Positions 53,366 through 63,605 of a stretch of DNA of 64,000 nt are shown here, piece by piece. The position numbers and the translations under genes were made by a program. Under the pieces are notes generated by a model. The model did not search any database, was not told where the DNA came from, and was given only the letters and a program-made list of their open reading frames with translations. Source of the stretch: Prinia subflava (Eukaryota; Chordata; Aves; Passeriformes; Cisticolidae). The stretch is from contig NC_086259.1 of NCBI RefSeq assembly GCF_021018805.1, positions 17,255,501-17,319,500 of the forward strand, in the 5' to 3' direction. The number at the start of each line of letters is the position of its first letter. Positions within the stretch are counted from its first letter, which is position 1.

Positions 53366-56300
53366 CCCTCTTTTTGCATGAACTGCTTTGCTGTGGTCTG
53401 TTGGGCTGGTTGGAGGTCCTGGTCCCTAAGTGGAAGAGGGGTCTTGGCCATTGATGCTCCAGCCCTGTGATCTGTGGGCTCCTGGAAGCTTTCTTCTTTT
53501 CTGTGGAGTTTTCTGTGGTTGGGGCTCCCCTGTGAGCTTTCCTGAAGTGTTCCACTGCAGGTTGTGCTGGCACTGGGCCTGCTCACTGTGGCAAATGAGG
53601 TTCTTCTCCTGAGAAAGAGCAAATTGTGGGTTTGTGTCATCTTTGGACAGCAAACCAAGCTGACTGTGAGTGAATGCTCTTGGCACTGGACAAGAAAATA
53701 AGAGGATACAAACCCATTACCTTGTCATCGTCCTCTGTCACTTGGGAAGATGGATTGCCTGGATGAGAAGGAATAGGCCAAAATTAAGTATCTCAAATAG
53801 AGGGAACTTTGTCCTGCATCCTCTTGAGGTGACATAAGCTGTTGCCACATGTGCTCAAGGCTGCCCCAGCAGGGCAAGATATTGTGCTGGTTTTATTTTA
53901 TTAAACTGTCTTCCCCTGACATGAAGAAGGGCTGTTAGAAATGTGCTCTGCCCTGTGTTAATCCCCAAATGTGCCAGGGTTTTACTGGGAGCTGTAAGGA
54001 ATCAGTAACTTCACTCTGGAGTTATTGGCAAGCAACACTAATTGGAACTACCTTCCACTCCTCTCTGAATTATTTGTTGTGTCCTAGGCTGGGTGCTTGG
54101 GGCACGAGATTTTTACTTCTGAATTTGTGTGTGGATTGGCCCTGACCTGGGGAGTCCTTCCACTGTGTGTGCAAATAACAAAAACTGATGTGAACCCCAG
54201 AGAACCTGTCAAGGCATAAGAGCAATCTGAGCAAGCTCAGCATGAACATTCAAGGTACTGACTCTGCACCTGAATCTCTCGAATGTGCTCGTGACACTTG
54301 TGTGAATTCACAGGCAGATTTCCTAATGGTGTTTCCTGTTTTGCTCCCTTCTGACACTCACCAATTAGTGAATAAAAGGCAGCTTTGAGAGCAACATTGG
54401 AGAAGGAAATGTATTCATCCCATCCAGATTTAAGAGCCTAAGTTAGATACCTAGTCTTTCCAATGGTAATTCAGGTTTTAGTAGGCAAATAAAAGCATCT
54501 AAATTAGGAACCTGCTTCTTTCTTCTGCCAGTATCATGAAGCTGTGTGCCTGATTTTGACAAGTTCTGTAACGTGAATAATCTAAGTTGCTATCTCATTT
54601 ATTTTTCAAGCCCCTGTGAGCATCAGATGGGAAGACTGGGCTGTAAGAGACCTCTAAACTCCTTCACTGGGGACTTTAGAGTGTCCCCATCTGCATGCAA
54701 GTTGTGAAAGAGGAGAGATTAGTCTGTGGTGAAAGACCTGAGAGGCTGGTTATGCTGGATGAGAATGTTAACAGAGCTCTCTACACTCTGTTTTGTTTCC
54801 CTTTTTGTGAGAACTGGGCAAATACCTCACTGGAAGGATTCAGTTAATGAATAGAAAAGAAGTAACAGTTTTGCTAATTGGTTTGCAGGCCTCTGAACTA
54901 TATGAGGAGAGACCAAGTGAGCATAATTTAACTTTCTTCTCCTTGCAATCGTTACACAAATACCCTGTGCATTTTAATGATTTCACTAGGTAAACCATTG
55001 CAATATGGTTTTTTCTTGATCCTGTGCCACCTCTTATGACACAGATAAAAAAGATAGGACATTCTGAAATAACATTTTAAAATTGGTGCAAAATTGGGAC
55101 CAATGAGGTTGGTGTTTGTTGTTGGTGGTGTTTTTTTTTTTTCTATTTGCATGTTTTACAGTGGCACTTAGAGGCATGACACTTTATTCTGTTTTATGAC
55201 ACAGGATGCATCTCTGGCTGACATACTGGAGGCCAGGTTGCTTTAGTGCTGTCAGCCTGCATTAACTTACAATTTCAATGAATATGGGCCAAGTGAGACA
55301 TGAGATGAATAACTCAAGTGGCAAAATGATGTCAAATCCCTCAGCTTGTCTTCTACAAGCTGCCAGTTTTTTGCTAACAATTTGATCCAGATATCTTGTT
55401 CAGAAGGAACAACATGCTTTGTGAGCAAGGAAAGTGGAGACAACTGATCTTTGCTCTCTGCTGGAGTGTTTTGCTTACAAATCAGAAGTCTATGTCTTCT
55501 AAAGATAATTCTACAGAAACTCCTATGAAATCTTTGAGTGTTCAGATGGCCCTTCCTCAGAAAGAACTGCTGAAATCCACAAGTGAAATACAAGCTATGG
55601 GTGAGCTTGTAGAGATTTGAATTTTTAGCAGCATATTATTTGTAATTCAGTTTGGGCCGTCAGCTTCAATGTTTTTTATGAGTGCCATCAGCAGCAGCTT
55701 CTAGCTCTGAGTTACTGGATCTATGCAGAAAGGAGTTAAAAAAAGATCACCACCATCCATAGTGCAGTTATGCACCCAATATCCTTTCCTCAGTGAAAGA
55801 AGGATCAACACTGTGCTTTAGAACTTGCCTTATGAAGGGGTCTTGTTTTCTAGAATATTCTTAATTTATGCTAATTAAATGTTGATATTCAAACATTTGT
55901 TTCTCACCATACAAAATGCATGATTTTCCTATTAGTCCAAAAAGCTTCTTCTGACTTCATTCTCTGTTGGTCTGGGTTCCTCTGTCTGTTCTAGCAGCAG
56001 AAAGGGGACAAATCCTGACACCTGGAAAACGCCTGAGCTAAAGCCACTGACCCTTGGGATGGGAGTGTCGGCAGGTGCCGAGCTCTGGCATTGGATGCAA
56101 ACTCGTATCAGAGGATGCATGCAAGCAGGGAAAAGAAAGCATTTAAGGAACAGTGCAATGGATGATAATTCTCAGTTGGTTGTGGAAGGTGCTGTTGATT
56201 CAATATGCCTAAAAGAACACTTAGAAGGATTTGGTGATCTTGTGTTCTCTCTGGTAACTGAGATTTTTCTTTTTCCTAAAAAGAGAAAGGTTGACTCTGT

Positions 56301-59300
56301 GACTGTTTTGGTGCAGTGGGAATGCAGCACCTTTTGCCCTTTTAGTGCACGAGTTAAGCAAACATCATAGGCTGCAATGCAGTTTGTTCTTGGAGAGGAT
56401 GATGATGATAACAGACTATTCAGGTGCACAATAGTGGTGAGACACAGCCACACACAGCATTTGTAGCTAAGTCAGGACTAAAACTGCCAAGGAAATGGTT
56501 CTGGTCATCCATGCTTTTCCAGTCACTTCACGCTTCTGAAGACAGCTAATTAGGCCATGTGCTCACAATCTGCAGAAACAAATTAGACTGGACTTCAGCC
56601 TTCAGCAGGGATGATGGTGGTGCCTCTTCTCCTGCATAACCAGCTGCTGGATGAAAAATACCAGTGATTATACAACCTCTATACTGATTGATTTATTGAG
56701 CCTTTGGAGTGTTCTGCAGTGCTGGCACAGCTCTCTGTCACAGCCCTGTTACACACAGGTTTAGATACCTGCCTCCTCAAGTACTCGGGGTGTTGCAATC
56801 TTTCGTCTATCTCCTCTTGATTATTTTGTTAGAAGAGGTTTTTGGGGGAAGATGCTTTTCAAAACTTGTCCCACTATAGAGTGCATCCTCTTCCCCTTGC
56901 AATTCCTGGTGCTAAGCCAGAGGTACATTTGAACAAAAGTTGTCTGGATGTTCAGGAACTGGTGTGAAAGAGGTTAGAACATGGCAAAGAGGAGTGGGGG
57001 AGGAGGGCACATATTCAATAAAAATACCACTTCTACAACAAAAAGGGTCTAATGCTTGAAAGAATAAAGATCCAGAGGCAGCTCTGGGTCAAGGGTTCAT
57101 TCCATTTCATCCAGAGATGAATGCCATACCCTCTCTGCTTTTATATCACCCACTTACCTGTAGAAGTGGTGACTGCCCAGGACAGGCTCAGGTTCCCGAG
57201 GAACTGGGAATTCTTGTGCTGAGTGCAGGGCAGAGCCCGGGGCTTGCCTGGCTCTCCTGGTATCAGTGAGGCATCTAGTAACAAACACTGACAAACCACA
57301 TTTTACAGGCCTGCTTCTGATGCTCACACCAGCAATACTGGACTCTGCTGTGCTTTCACCAACAAGAACTTTAATGGGCTTCTTCCCCTGTCTAACTGCT
57401 CATTTGACAATTTATCTCAATGGTTTCTTGGCATCTTTGCTCAGTTCTCATGCCAAATCGACTAATACCTGCTAAAAGTTGGCTTTTGACCTTGCTGCCA
57501 CAAATTCAGAGTCTGTGGATGACTAATTGAAGGCTGGGTACCAGGTGGGAATGTCACTGCATGCTACAGTGAGTCCATGGCAGTCAAGCTGGTACAATTC
57601 TGCTTGTCATGGATGGAAAAGCAGGGGGGCATGGCAGCTGGGGAGGATGGTTGCTCTTTTCTGTTCTGCTTGCTTGGCTGAGATGGAGCAAGGTGTTGCT
57701 GATATAAGCATCACCTGGTTTAAAAACTGAAGTCTGAATTGAAAAAAAAAAAAATCAAGTGTTCCCTATTGTCAGAGTTTTGTTCCCTATTGCAGAGTTA
57801 TGACATTAATTAGCAGTTTCATTAAATGGCTGTTAGAAGTTGATCTAGCCTGTAGAGTGTTGTACAGTATAATATATAGTAATGTGTGTAGTTGATGTAA
57901 CCTTGTCCTAGGAGTTAGGAGTGACTGCCTCTGGTGTGTTCTTGCAGGCTCTGTTACTTCACATTCCCCCATATCAAGATGTGGAAAGTGATACTGAGAT
58001 CTCTTGTAAATCACATTAAGTGCTAGCAAAGCACTGTTCTAGTTCTATACAAGAACTTTCTGTTTTATAACCTTAACTGTAAAAACAAAACATCTGGGCT
58101 GCTGCTGTTACTAGTTGGGTGACAGGATAATAGTGCTCTCAAATTAAACTTTTTACTAAAGAAAGTATAATGTTTTATACTAAAAGGTTTCTACAAATGG
58201 AGTGTCCTGAAAATATCCAGCTATGGCAATTCTAAATGGGAAAGCTACACCTTCATTAGGTTTGTGGTTTGGACATGAGACAAGTAGAAATTATTCCAGC
58301 CCTCCACATGATTCCAAATGCTCCACTTTGAGGCTGGGAACAATGTAGGAGGATTATCTTAAATATCTGTTACAATTTCTGGTTTTTATATGAATTTTGA
58401 TATTGGTTACAAGAGATGTGACCAGCTGGCATCGGCAAGGTGCAAGATTAGTCCTTGCTTTTAAAATTAAATTTTGTAAAACTTGTCATTGTAACAAGCT
58501 TAGTTTCTGTTTCTTCTCTGTCTCTGTGCATGATATTGATCACTTGCTTCATGTTCTCTGTAGTTTTGTCCTCTGGAAAATGTTTTTTATATATCTGAGA
58601 ATTCTTTTAATGAGAGAAAGGGAGACCTAAGGCTAGAGGAAGATCAGTGGCCATTCTCAGACTGACATGGTTGTTGAAAGCATTGACAGACACAGCCTTT
58701 GATCCTGTTATCTGAGAACTTTTTCAGTGCTGAACAAGGAGTAGACTACCATGGTCAAACTGTTTGTAGTCCATTCCATGGTGTAAGAACACTCCTTTAA
58801 TAACTTAATTCTTTACAGGAATCATAATTCATTTAATCTTAAAACTTCATATACCAATTGCCAAACTTTTCAACAACTTAGGAATGTCTGTCAGGTTTTG
58901 TTAGCTTTGTCTTAAATCTGTGCCATTCACTTGAAGACATTTTTAGATTCCTTCTTGCTGCAACCCTGTGCAGTTTTAAATTGTAAACCTTTCTCTAGGA
59001 ATCCATAAATACAAGCGTGCCATGTTAAATCTGGGAATCTAAAATTTAAGTCTGTAAGGAGAGAGAGCAGCAAGAGCTGTTGAGCTCCTCTGTCTCTGCA
59101 GTGAGCTCTAGGAGCCAGCTCCCAGTGGTGAGATCAAGGAACAGAGTGTGGGAGGATCTGAGCTCCCTTCTCATCTTGCTGCCTGCTCTGGGAAGGTCAA
59201 GGGTTTGCTCTTTGCAGGCTTCCCATATCTTCAGAATGAAATGCTGGGCAGATCGTCCCTTCCCTGTCATGGGCACACTCATGCTGGCAAGGGAAAGCTG

Positions 59301-59546
59301 GGACAAAAGAGGAAATCTCTTGTCTTCCTTGCTCCTTGTAGAGCTGTAACTTACGGAATTTTATGCTCTTGTAGAAAGACAATCAGAAGTTGAAAGCTTT
59401 TTCTGCTGCTTTCTCTTTTTCTATTTTAATCTTCTGTTTTCTGGGAGGATAAAACTGGTTTTGCCCTTTCTTCTTTCCTTGCTTTGTCTCTTGATGCTGT
59501 TATTTTCAGCCTACTGTACTCTGTGCAGGTAACCTGGTTGTGTAGG
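53366..59546. other. Unique non-coding DNA
   Basis: No recognised exon or RNA gene. A 21-bp imperfect tandem duplication containing GTTCCCTATTG lies at 57760-57795, next to an A-run (57740-57752). T-run near 55131-55142. Chance frames only. Confidence 0.5.
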
Positions 59547-59756
59547 TGTGAAAAAGGCATATTGTATATGTGGCTCTACGCAGATATTTACTATATGTAA
59601 TCTGATAGATAGAAAAGTTATACTATATTAACATTAGAATAATATAGTGAATGTAGTTTTGTAATTAACAGTAAGTTATAGTACAATAGAAGCTGTGTAT
59701 GTGTGTTATATTTTTTTGCTCAAGAAGAGAAATTCCTCAGCACAGAGATAACATTC

Positions 59757-59794
59757 ACAGAGGCCCCTAAACCTTACAGAGGCCTCTAAACCTT
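59757..59794 (+). repeat. 19-bp direct repeat in U3
   Basis: ACAGAGGCCCCTAAACCTT is followed immediately by ACAGAGGCCTCTAAACCTT, one mismatch in 19. Duplicated enhancer motifs in U3 are common in gammaretroviral LTRs; whether this one binds a factor is unknown. Confidence 0.85.
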
Positions 59795-59953
59795 CTAGTG
59801 AAGAAGAATTTATGGCCTCTTATCCACAGAACCTAACTTTCTCAAGGACGTATGCTCTCATGCGTTCTTTTAATTAACAGAAAACTTTTGTGACAAGAAA
59901 CAGCTGAAAATTACTCGTTTTACGTAAGATATGAATAGTCATAAACTGAAGGC

Positions 59954-59961
59954 TTAAAAAA
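59954..59961 (+). promoter_or_regulatory. TATA-like box of the LTR
   Basis: TTAAAAAA lies about 30 bp before the GC-richer part of the LTR (CGGGGCCCTTC...), the position expected for a U3 core promoter. There is no better TATA match between the U3 repeat and the polyA signal. Confidence 0.4.
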
Positions 59962-60139
59962 GAAGACTTCTCTTTGTTCGGGGCCCTTCTCCTTCCTAGC
60001 CTTTGTCTGGGAGGGAGGGGGGACAAAAGCCCGGGCTACCTTCTTTGCTCTTATTGTCTCATTATTTGTCCTGTCTCTGAAAACTTTTTTTAAACTTTTA
60101 TTATTGTATTAATATTTTTGTAACCAATTTTTATTCTTT

Positions 60140-60145
60140 ATTAAA
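60140..60145 (+). terminator. LTR polyadenylation signal ATTAAA
   Basis: ATTAAA lies about 43 bp before the LTR's right end and is followed by a T-rich segment, the usual R/U5 arrangement. It is the common one-base variant of AATAAA. Confidence 0.5.
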
Positions 60146-60191
60146 TATTCATAAATTTCAAAAAAGCGAGTGATTGGCATTTATCACAATT

Positions 60192-60209
60192 TGGTAGCAG
60201 AGGATGGTT
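60192..60209 (+). other. Retroviral primer-binding site
   Basis: TGGTAGCAGAGGATGG lies three bases (ATT) after the LTR end. A TGG start is required because it pairs with the CCA end of the primer tRNA. I could not match it confidently to one tRNA: its GAGGATGG part resembles the complement of some tRNA-Ser 3' ends, but the middle bases do not fit well. Confidence 0.6.
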
Positions 60210-60443
60210 TAAAATACCCCACTGCGGGTGCTGTGGGAGGATTAGAGACCAGGAAGACGCGTCCCGCCTGCATTAGGCGGCCCCGGCTCTGGTCCTCGCA
60301 GAGTACCCCAGAAAGGGGTAAGATCCAAGGACAAAGGGAGACAATAAGGCAAAGAGAAGGGAAAGAATTCCCTAAAAACCGCGGTAACCAGCTCCTAACA
60401 TCAAAGTGTGCACGAAGAATAAAGACCCAAGAACAACGGAGTG

Positions 60444-60449
60444 GTAAGA
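60444..60449 (+). other. Candidate splice donor in the retroviral leader
   Basis: GTAAGA after GAGTG is a near-consensus 5' splice site about 250 bp downstream of the PBS, where the donor for env-type subgenomic mRNA is expected. A second weaker GTAAAG lies near 60657. No acceptor is visible inside the window. Confidence 0.35.
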
Positions 60450-60710
60450 ATTGCTGGGACTGGGGGTGGCGGCGTTTGGCGCGGAACGGGGGCTGAAAGT
60501 GTGTGTGCCTGAGAGGCGGGCTGGGGTAACACCCAGACCTTCCAAGCGAGTGCGGAGTCCCCTACGCTGCGGTTCCGTTGTCCCGCGAGGGAGGCGGCCA
60601 GCACCGGGACGAAAGTGAATGGTAAAAAGGAGTGAGAGAAACCCCCCAGGAAAAAGGTAAAGTGTGTGAAAAAGGGGACCCTAAAAAAAAAAAAAAAAAT
60701 AATAAAAAAA

Positions 60711-61462
60711 AATAAACCCAAGAGCACCTGAGGTTGGGAAGGGAGAACCCCCCAACACTGTCAGATTGAGGGTTTTGATAACCAGCTGGATTGGAGGAAG
60801 CAATTCCGAGACATCCAGGGTTATGTTAAATTCTGCAGAATCTAGGAAATAAACCCAAGAGCACCTGAGGTTGGGAAGGGAGAACCCCCCAACACTGTCA
60901 GATTGAGGGTTTTGATAACCAGCTGGATTGGAGGAAGCAATTCCGAGACATCCAGGGTTATGTTAAATTCTGCAGAATCTAGGAAATAAACCCAAGAGCA
61001 CCTGAGGTTGGGAAGGGAGAACCCCCCAACACTGTCAGATTGAGGGTTTTGATAACCAGCTGGATTGGAGGAAGCAATTCCGAGACATCCAGGGTTATGT
61101 TAAATTCTGCAGAATCTAGGAAATAAACCCAAGAGCACCTGAGGTTGGGAAGGGAGAACCCCCCAACACTGTCAGATTGAGGGTTTTGATAACCAGCTGG
61201 ATTGGAGGAAGCAATTCCGAGACATCCAGGGTTATGTTAAATTCTGCAGAATCTAGGAAATAAACCCAAGAGCACCTGAGGTTGGGAAGGGAGAACCCCC
61301 CAACACTGTCAGATTGAGGGTTTTGATAACCAGCTGGATTGGAGGAAGCAATTCCGAGACATCCAGGGTTATGTTAAATTCTGCAGAATCTAGGAAATAA
61401 ACCCAAGAGCACCTGAGGTTGGGAAGGGAGAACCCCCCAACACTGTCAGATTGAGGGTTTTG
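60711..61462 (+). repeat. 137-bp tandem array in the retroviral leader
   Basis: Units start at AATAAACCCAAGAGCACC, at 60711, 60848, 60985, 61122, 61259 and 61396. That is five full units plus 67 bp, ending in GGTTTTG before unrelated sequence. By eye I see no difference between units. 137 is not a multiple of 3 and each unit has stops, so it is non-coding. The array sits between the PBS and the gag-like start, where gammaretroviruses carry the packaging signal. Confidence 0.97.
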
Positions 61463-61736
61463 TGAAGGGCATTGTCTGGCCAGGTTAAAGAGTGTAAAAG
61501 TGTGTGGAAAGTAAAAGGTACCTTGTAGTTGTGATTGTTTTGTAGTGTGTGAGATTAAGTGAAAAATAGAGTGGAGTGAATGTGGACGAATGAAAGTATA
61601 GAAAGTGTAGATTTTTATTTAATTTTAAGTTTTATTATAGTTCCTCAGAGAAGATAAATTGTATTAAGAAATAGTGTGGGAGAAAGAAGAAAAATAGTTT
61701 TTGTGGGGGTAAAAGGGAAGGTGAACAGAGACAGGG
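61463..61736 (+). other. Distal leader of the retrovirus
   Basis: Purine-rich unique sequence (many GTGTG and AAAG words) between the tandem array and the gag-like ATG. There is no long frame; the minus-strand frame at 61645-62073 is chance. Confidence 0.5.
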
Positions 61737-62117
61737 ATGGGTAGAATAGAGAAAATTTTGAAAGAAAAGGGATAGAAGTCCAGTGGGGAGAAATCATCGA
61801 CAGAGATACCACCCTAAGATCGTCCCCTGGGAGTTGCACTGCCGGCTCCGGTGTTGGTGCCTGTCTCAGTCCCAGTGCTTGCCCCAGGTTCTGGCTTGTC
61901 GCTTGTTTCTGCCCCAGTTTCCATCCCAGGCAAGAGTCCGCTGTTCGCAGCGGCAGCCCAGCCGGTTTCTCCCCTCCCCCCCCCCTCGCTGTTCGCAGCG
62001 GCGGCTCAGTCGGTACCCGGCCCCCACCCCGGTCCCTCTCGCTATTTTCCCGCAAAGGCTTTTTCAGCCTCATTCCCAGTATTTTGTTTGTTTGCTAGTT
62101 TGTTTTGGCAGCGCTGA
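61737..62117 (+). pseudogene. gag: gag-like start, broken
   Basis: One frame begins with Met-Gly-Arg (a Met-Gly start is expected for a myristoylated matrix protein) and continues in phase into a proline-rich stretch rich in Pro-Val alternations, with Leu-Phe-Ala-Ala-Ala-Ala repeated twice (about 61930 and 61990). The frame is interrupted by TAG at 61773 and TAA at 61815 and ends at a stop at 62115. Position after the leader and the Met-Gly start suggest gag; the proline-rich part could correspond to a spacer (p12-like) region. No capsid major-homology region is seen. The assignment rests mainly on position and texture. Confidence 0.5.
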
Positions 62118-62545
62118 GCGTTGCCGCCACTGCCTTGCTTTTGTTGGAAGCGGCGAGTACGGTCGCCATGAGCCACGCGGGGGGGTGGCCGTGTGGTGGC
62201 TTAGCCGACCCTGGAGGGTCCCCCCCCCCCACGGCGGCGGTGGCGGCAGAGCGGCCGGTTCCCCTCCCTCCTCCCCCCAGCAGCGGCGGTGAATCCCCCT
62301 CCGCTTGCGGCGCGAGGGGGGGGGCTTTTCCCTCTCCCCTCCCCCCCCAGCGGCGGCGAGCCCCCCTCCGCTTGCGACACGGCGGCGGCAGGGCGGCTGG
62401 TTCCTTCTCCTCCCCCCCCCAGCGGCGGCGGCGGGTTCCCCGTCACCCCCCCTCCCGTTCGCGGCGGCGGCGGCGGGGCAGCGGGCTCCCCCCCCCCCCT
62501 TCCCCCCTTCCCGGCGGCGGTTCCTCCGCTGTCGGCGTGTGGCGG
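61920..62545 (+). repeat. GC-rich, CpG-dense degenerate repeats within the retrovirus
   Basis: A CGGCGGCGG-plus-C-run sequence with about five or six irregular units of roughly 60-90 bp, recognisable by CCGCTTGCG/CCGTTCGCGGCGG and by C-runs (for example 61976-61985, 62221-62230, 62492-62501). The minus strand thus has multiple G-runs. Proline/alanine/glycine-rich frames are open on both strands (for example plus 62105-62605, minus 62201-62737), as expected from composition alone. It is much more GC-rich than the LTR or the pol remnant. Confidence 0.8.
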
Positions 62546-63000
62546 GTTGGTCCGGTCCCTAGCTGCCTCAATAGCGATTCCAGCTCCGGTGGTGCTGGGC
62601 GTTGACTGCCGGAGGCGGCTGGACCCGCCAGCGTGGGCCATGCGGAAAGCGCGGCCGCATGGAGGAGACCGGAGATTGCTTCCCCTTCGGGAATTCCGGT
62701 GGCAGACCCCGCCCATGCCCCGTCCTTGGAGGACCAAAAAAACTCAGTGATCAGTCCTCCAGAGCTCCCCACTTCCTGTTGGGGAAGCCGTTCCCTTGGA
62801 AACCGCAGTCAATGCAGATCATCTCAGGAAGAAAGGGAGACGGGCGGCCGCACAGCCGTGCCATGGCAGAGGGGCTGCCCAGTGGAGGCGGCGGCGCCGA
62901 GCCGCGCGTGGGACGCGCAGCTCCCTGCCCGCCCCTCCTCCAGCTCGCTTATCAGCGCCCGCAGCTGCCCTTTTCCTTATGACCGAGAGACTCGGGTCAT
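62546..63000 (+). other. GC-rich tail of the gag-like region
   Basis: Still CpG-rich, with frames open across 62289-62750 and 62602-63040 in different phases. I recognise no retroviral domain. A frameshifted continuation of gag is possible but unproven. The GC-rich character ends abruptly at about 63000. Confidence 0.35.
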
Positions 63001-63605
63001 AGAAGTTTTAAAGATTTTTTCAGTGTTTCTCATGCGCTAGCCTTCAATTTCTTTTAAATCGGTAGCCTGTAAAATTCAGACAGCGTGCATGTGTTCTGGG
63101 ATGTTTTAGGAAGGACTTGTAAGTTTTTGTTTTTTTTTGGGAAGAAAGGAGACAGTGTCTGAAGCTGTGCTTTTTTTAAATGACTGCTGCTTGATGTGCT
63201 AACATTTTTTTTTTCAAGCGTTTTTCACTTAGTGAGAGAGAGCTTGGCCATGTGAAGTCAGTGTTTAGTGCTTTCTAAGTGTCTCTTCTACAGTTGATGA
63301 ATGAATGTGTGTGAAAGTTGAAGGAGGAGGAGTGAAGAAAGAGAAGTATTAGTGTTCACTGGATTATTTGCTTAGTCTATGTTATATTTTAGAAGATGCA
63401 GACAGGAGGAAGAGTTGGAATTTGTGGAAGGTACAAAAGCAAGAAGAATTTGTTTGGTAGATATTTCAGAGAGGCATGGTGTAAGTAAAGATGTGATGGA
63501 GTGCAGGAGCAAGAAGAGACTTTTGCCTGTCATCAGGGATGTGGTGATATAGAAAGATACCAGAATTTAGATAGGAGATGTTTAGTTAGTCCCAGGAACA
63601 AGGAG
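63001..63605. other. Unexplained AT/purine-rich segment inside the retrovirus
   Basis: Where capsid, protease and reverse transcriptase should be encoded there is only about 600 bp of T- then AG-rich sequence without an open frame. I see no RT active-site motif and no protease Asp-Thr/Ser-Gly in frame. It may be decayed retroviral sequence after a large deletion, or an unrelated insertion. Confidence 0.4.

Larger units (their letters stand above)
59547..60188 (+). repeat. 5' LTR of the endogenous retrovirus
   Basis: About 642 bp from TGTGAAAAAGGC to TTTATCACA, so it has the TG...CA-type boundaries (the final base is an extra A). It is AT-rich with a short GC core near 59990-60035. A TTAAAAAA TATA-like box lies at 59954-59961 and an ATTAAA polyA signal at 60140-60145. 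The U3 part carries a 19-bp direct repeat at 59757-59794. The right boundary is supported by the PBS three bases downstream. The left boundary is chosen on the TG and total length and could be a few bases off. Confidence 0.75.

Noticed and set aside
57760..57797. Short duplication containing GTTCCCTATTG as a notable repeat
   Set aside because: Only two imperfect copies; an ordinary small slippage event.
62105..62737. Proline/arginine/glycine-rich frames of about 166-178 codons on both strands as host genes
   Set aside because: Very high GC removes stop codons. The frames overlap in several phases and lie inside a retroviral element.
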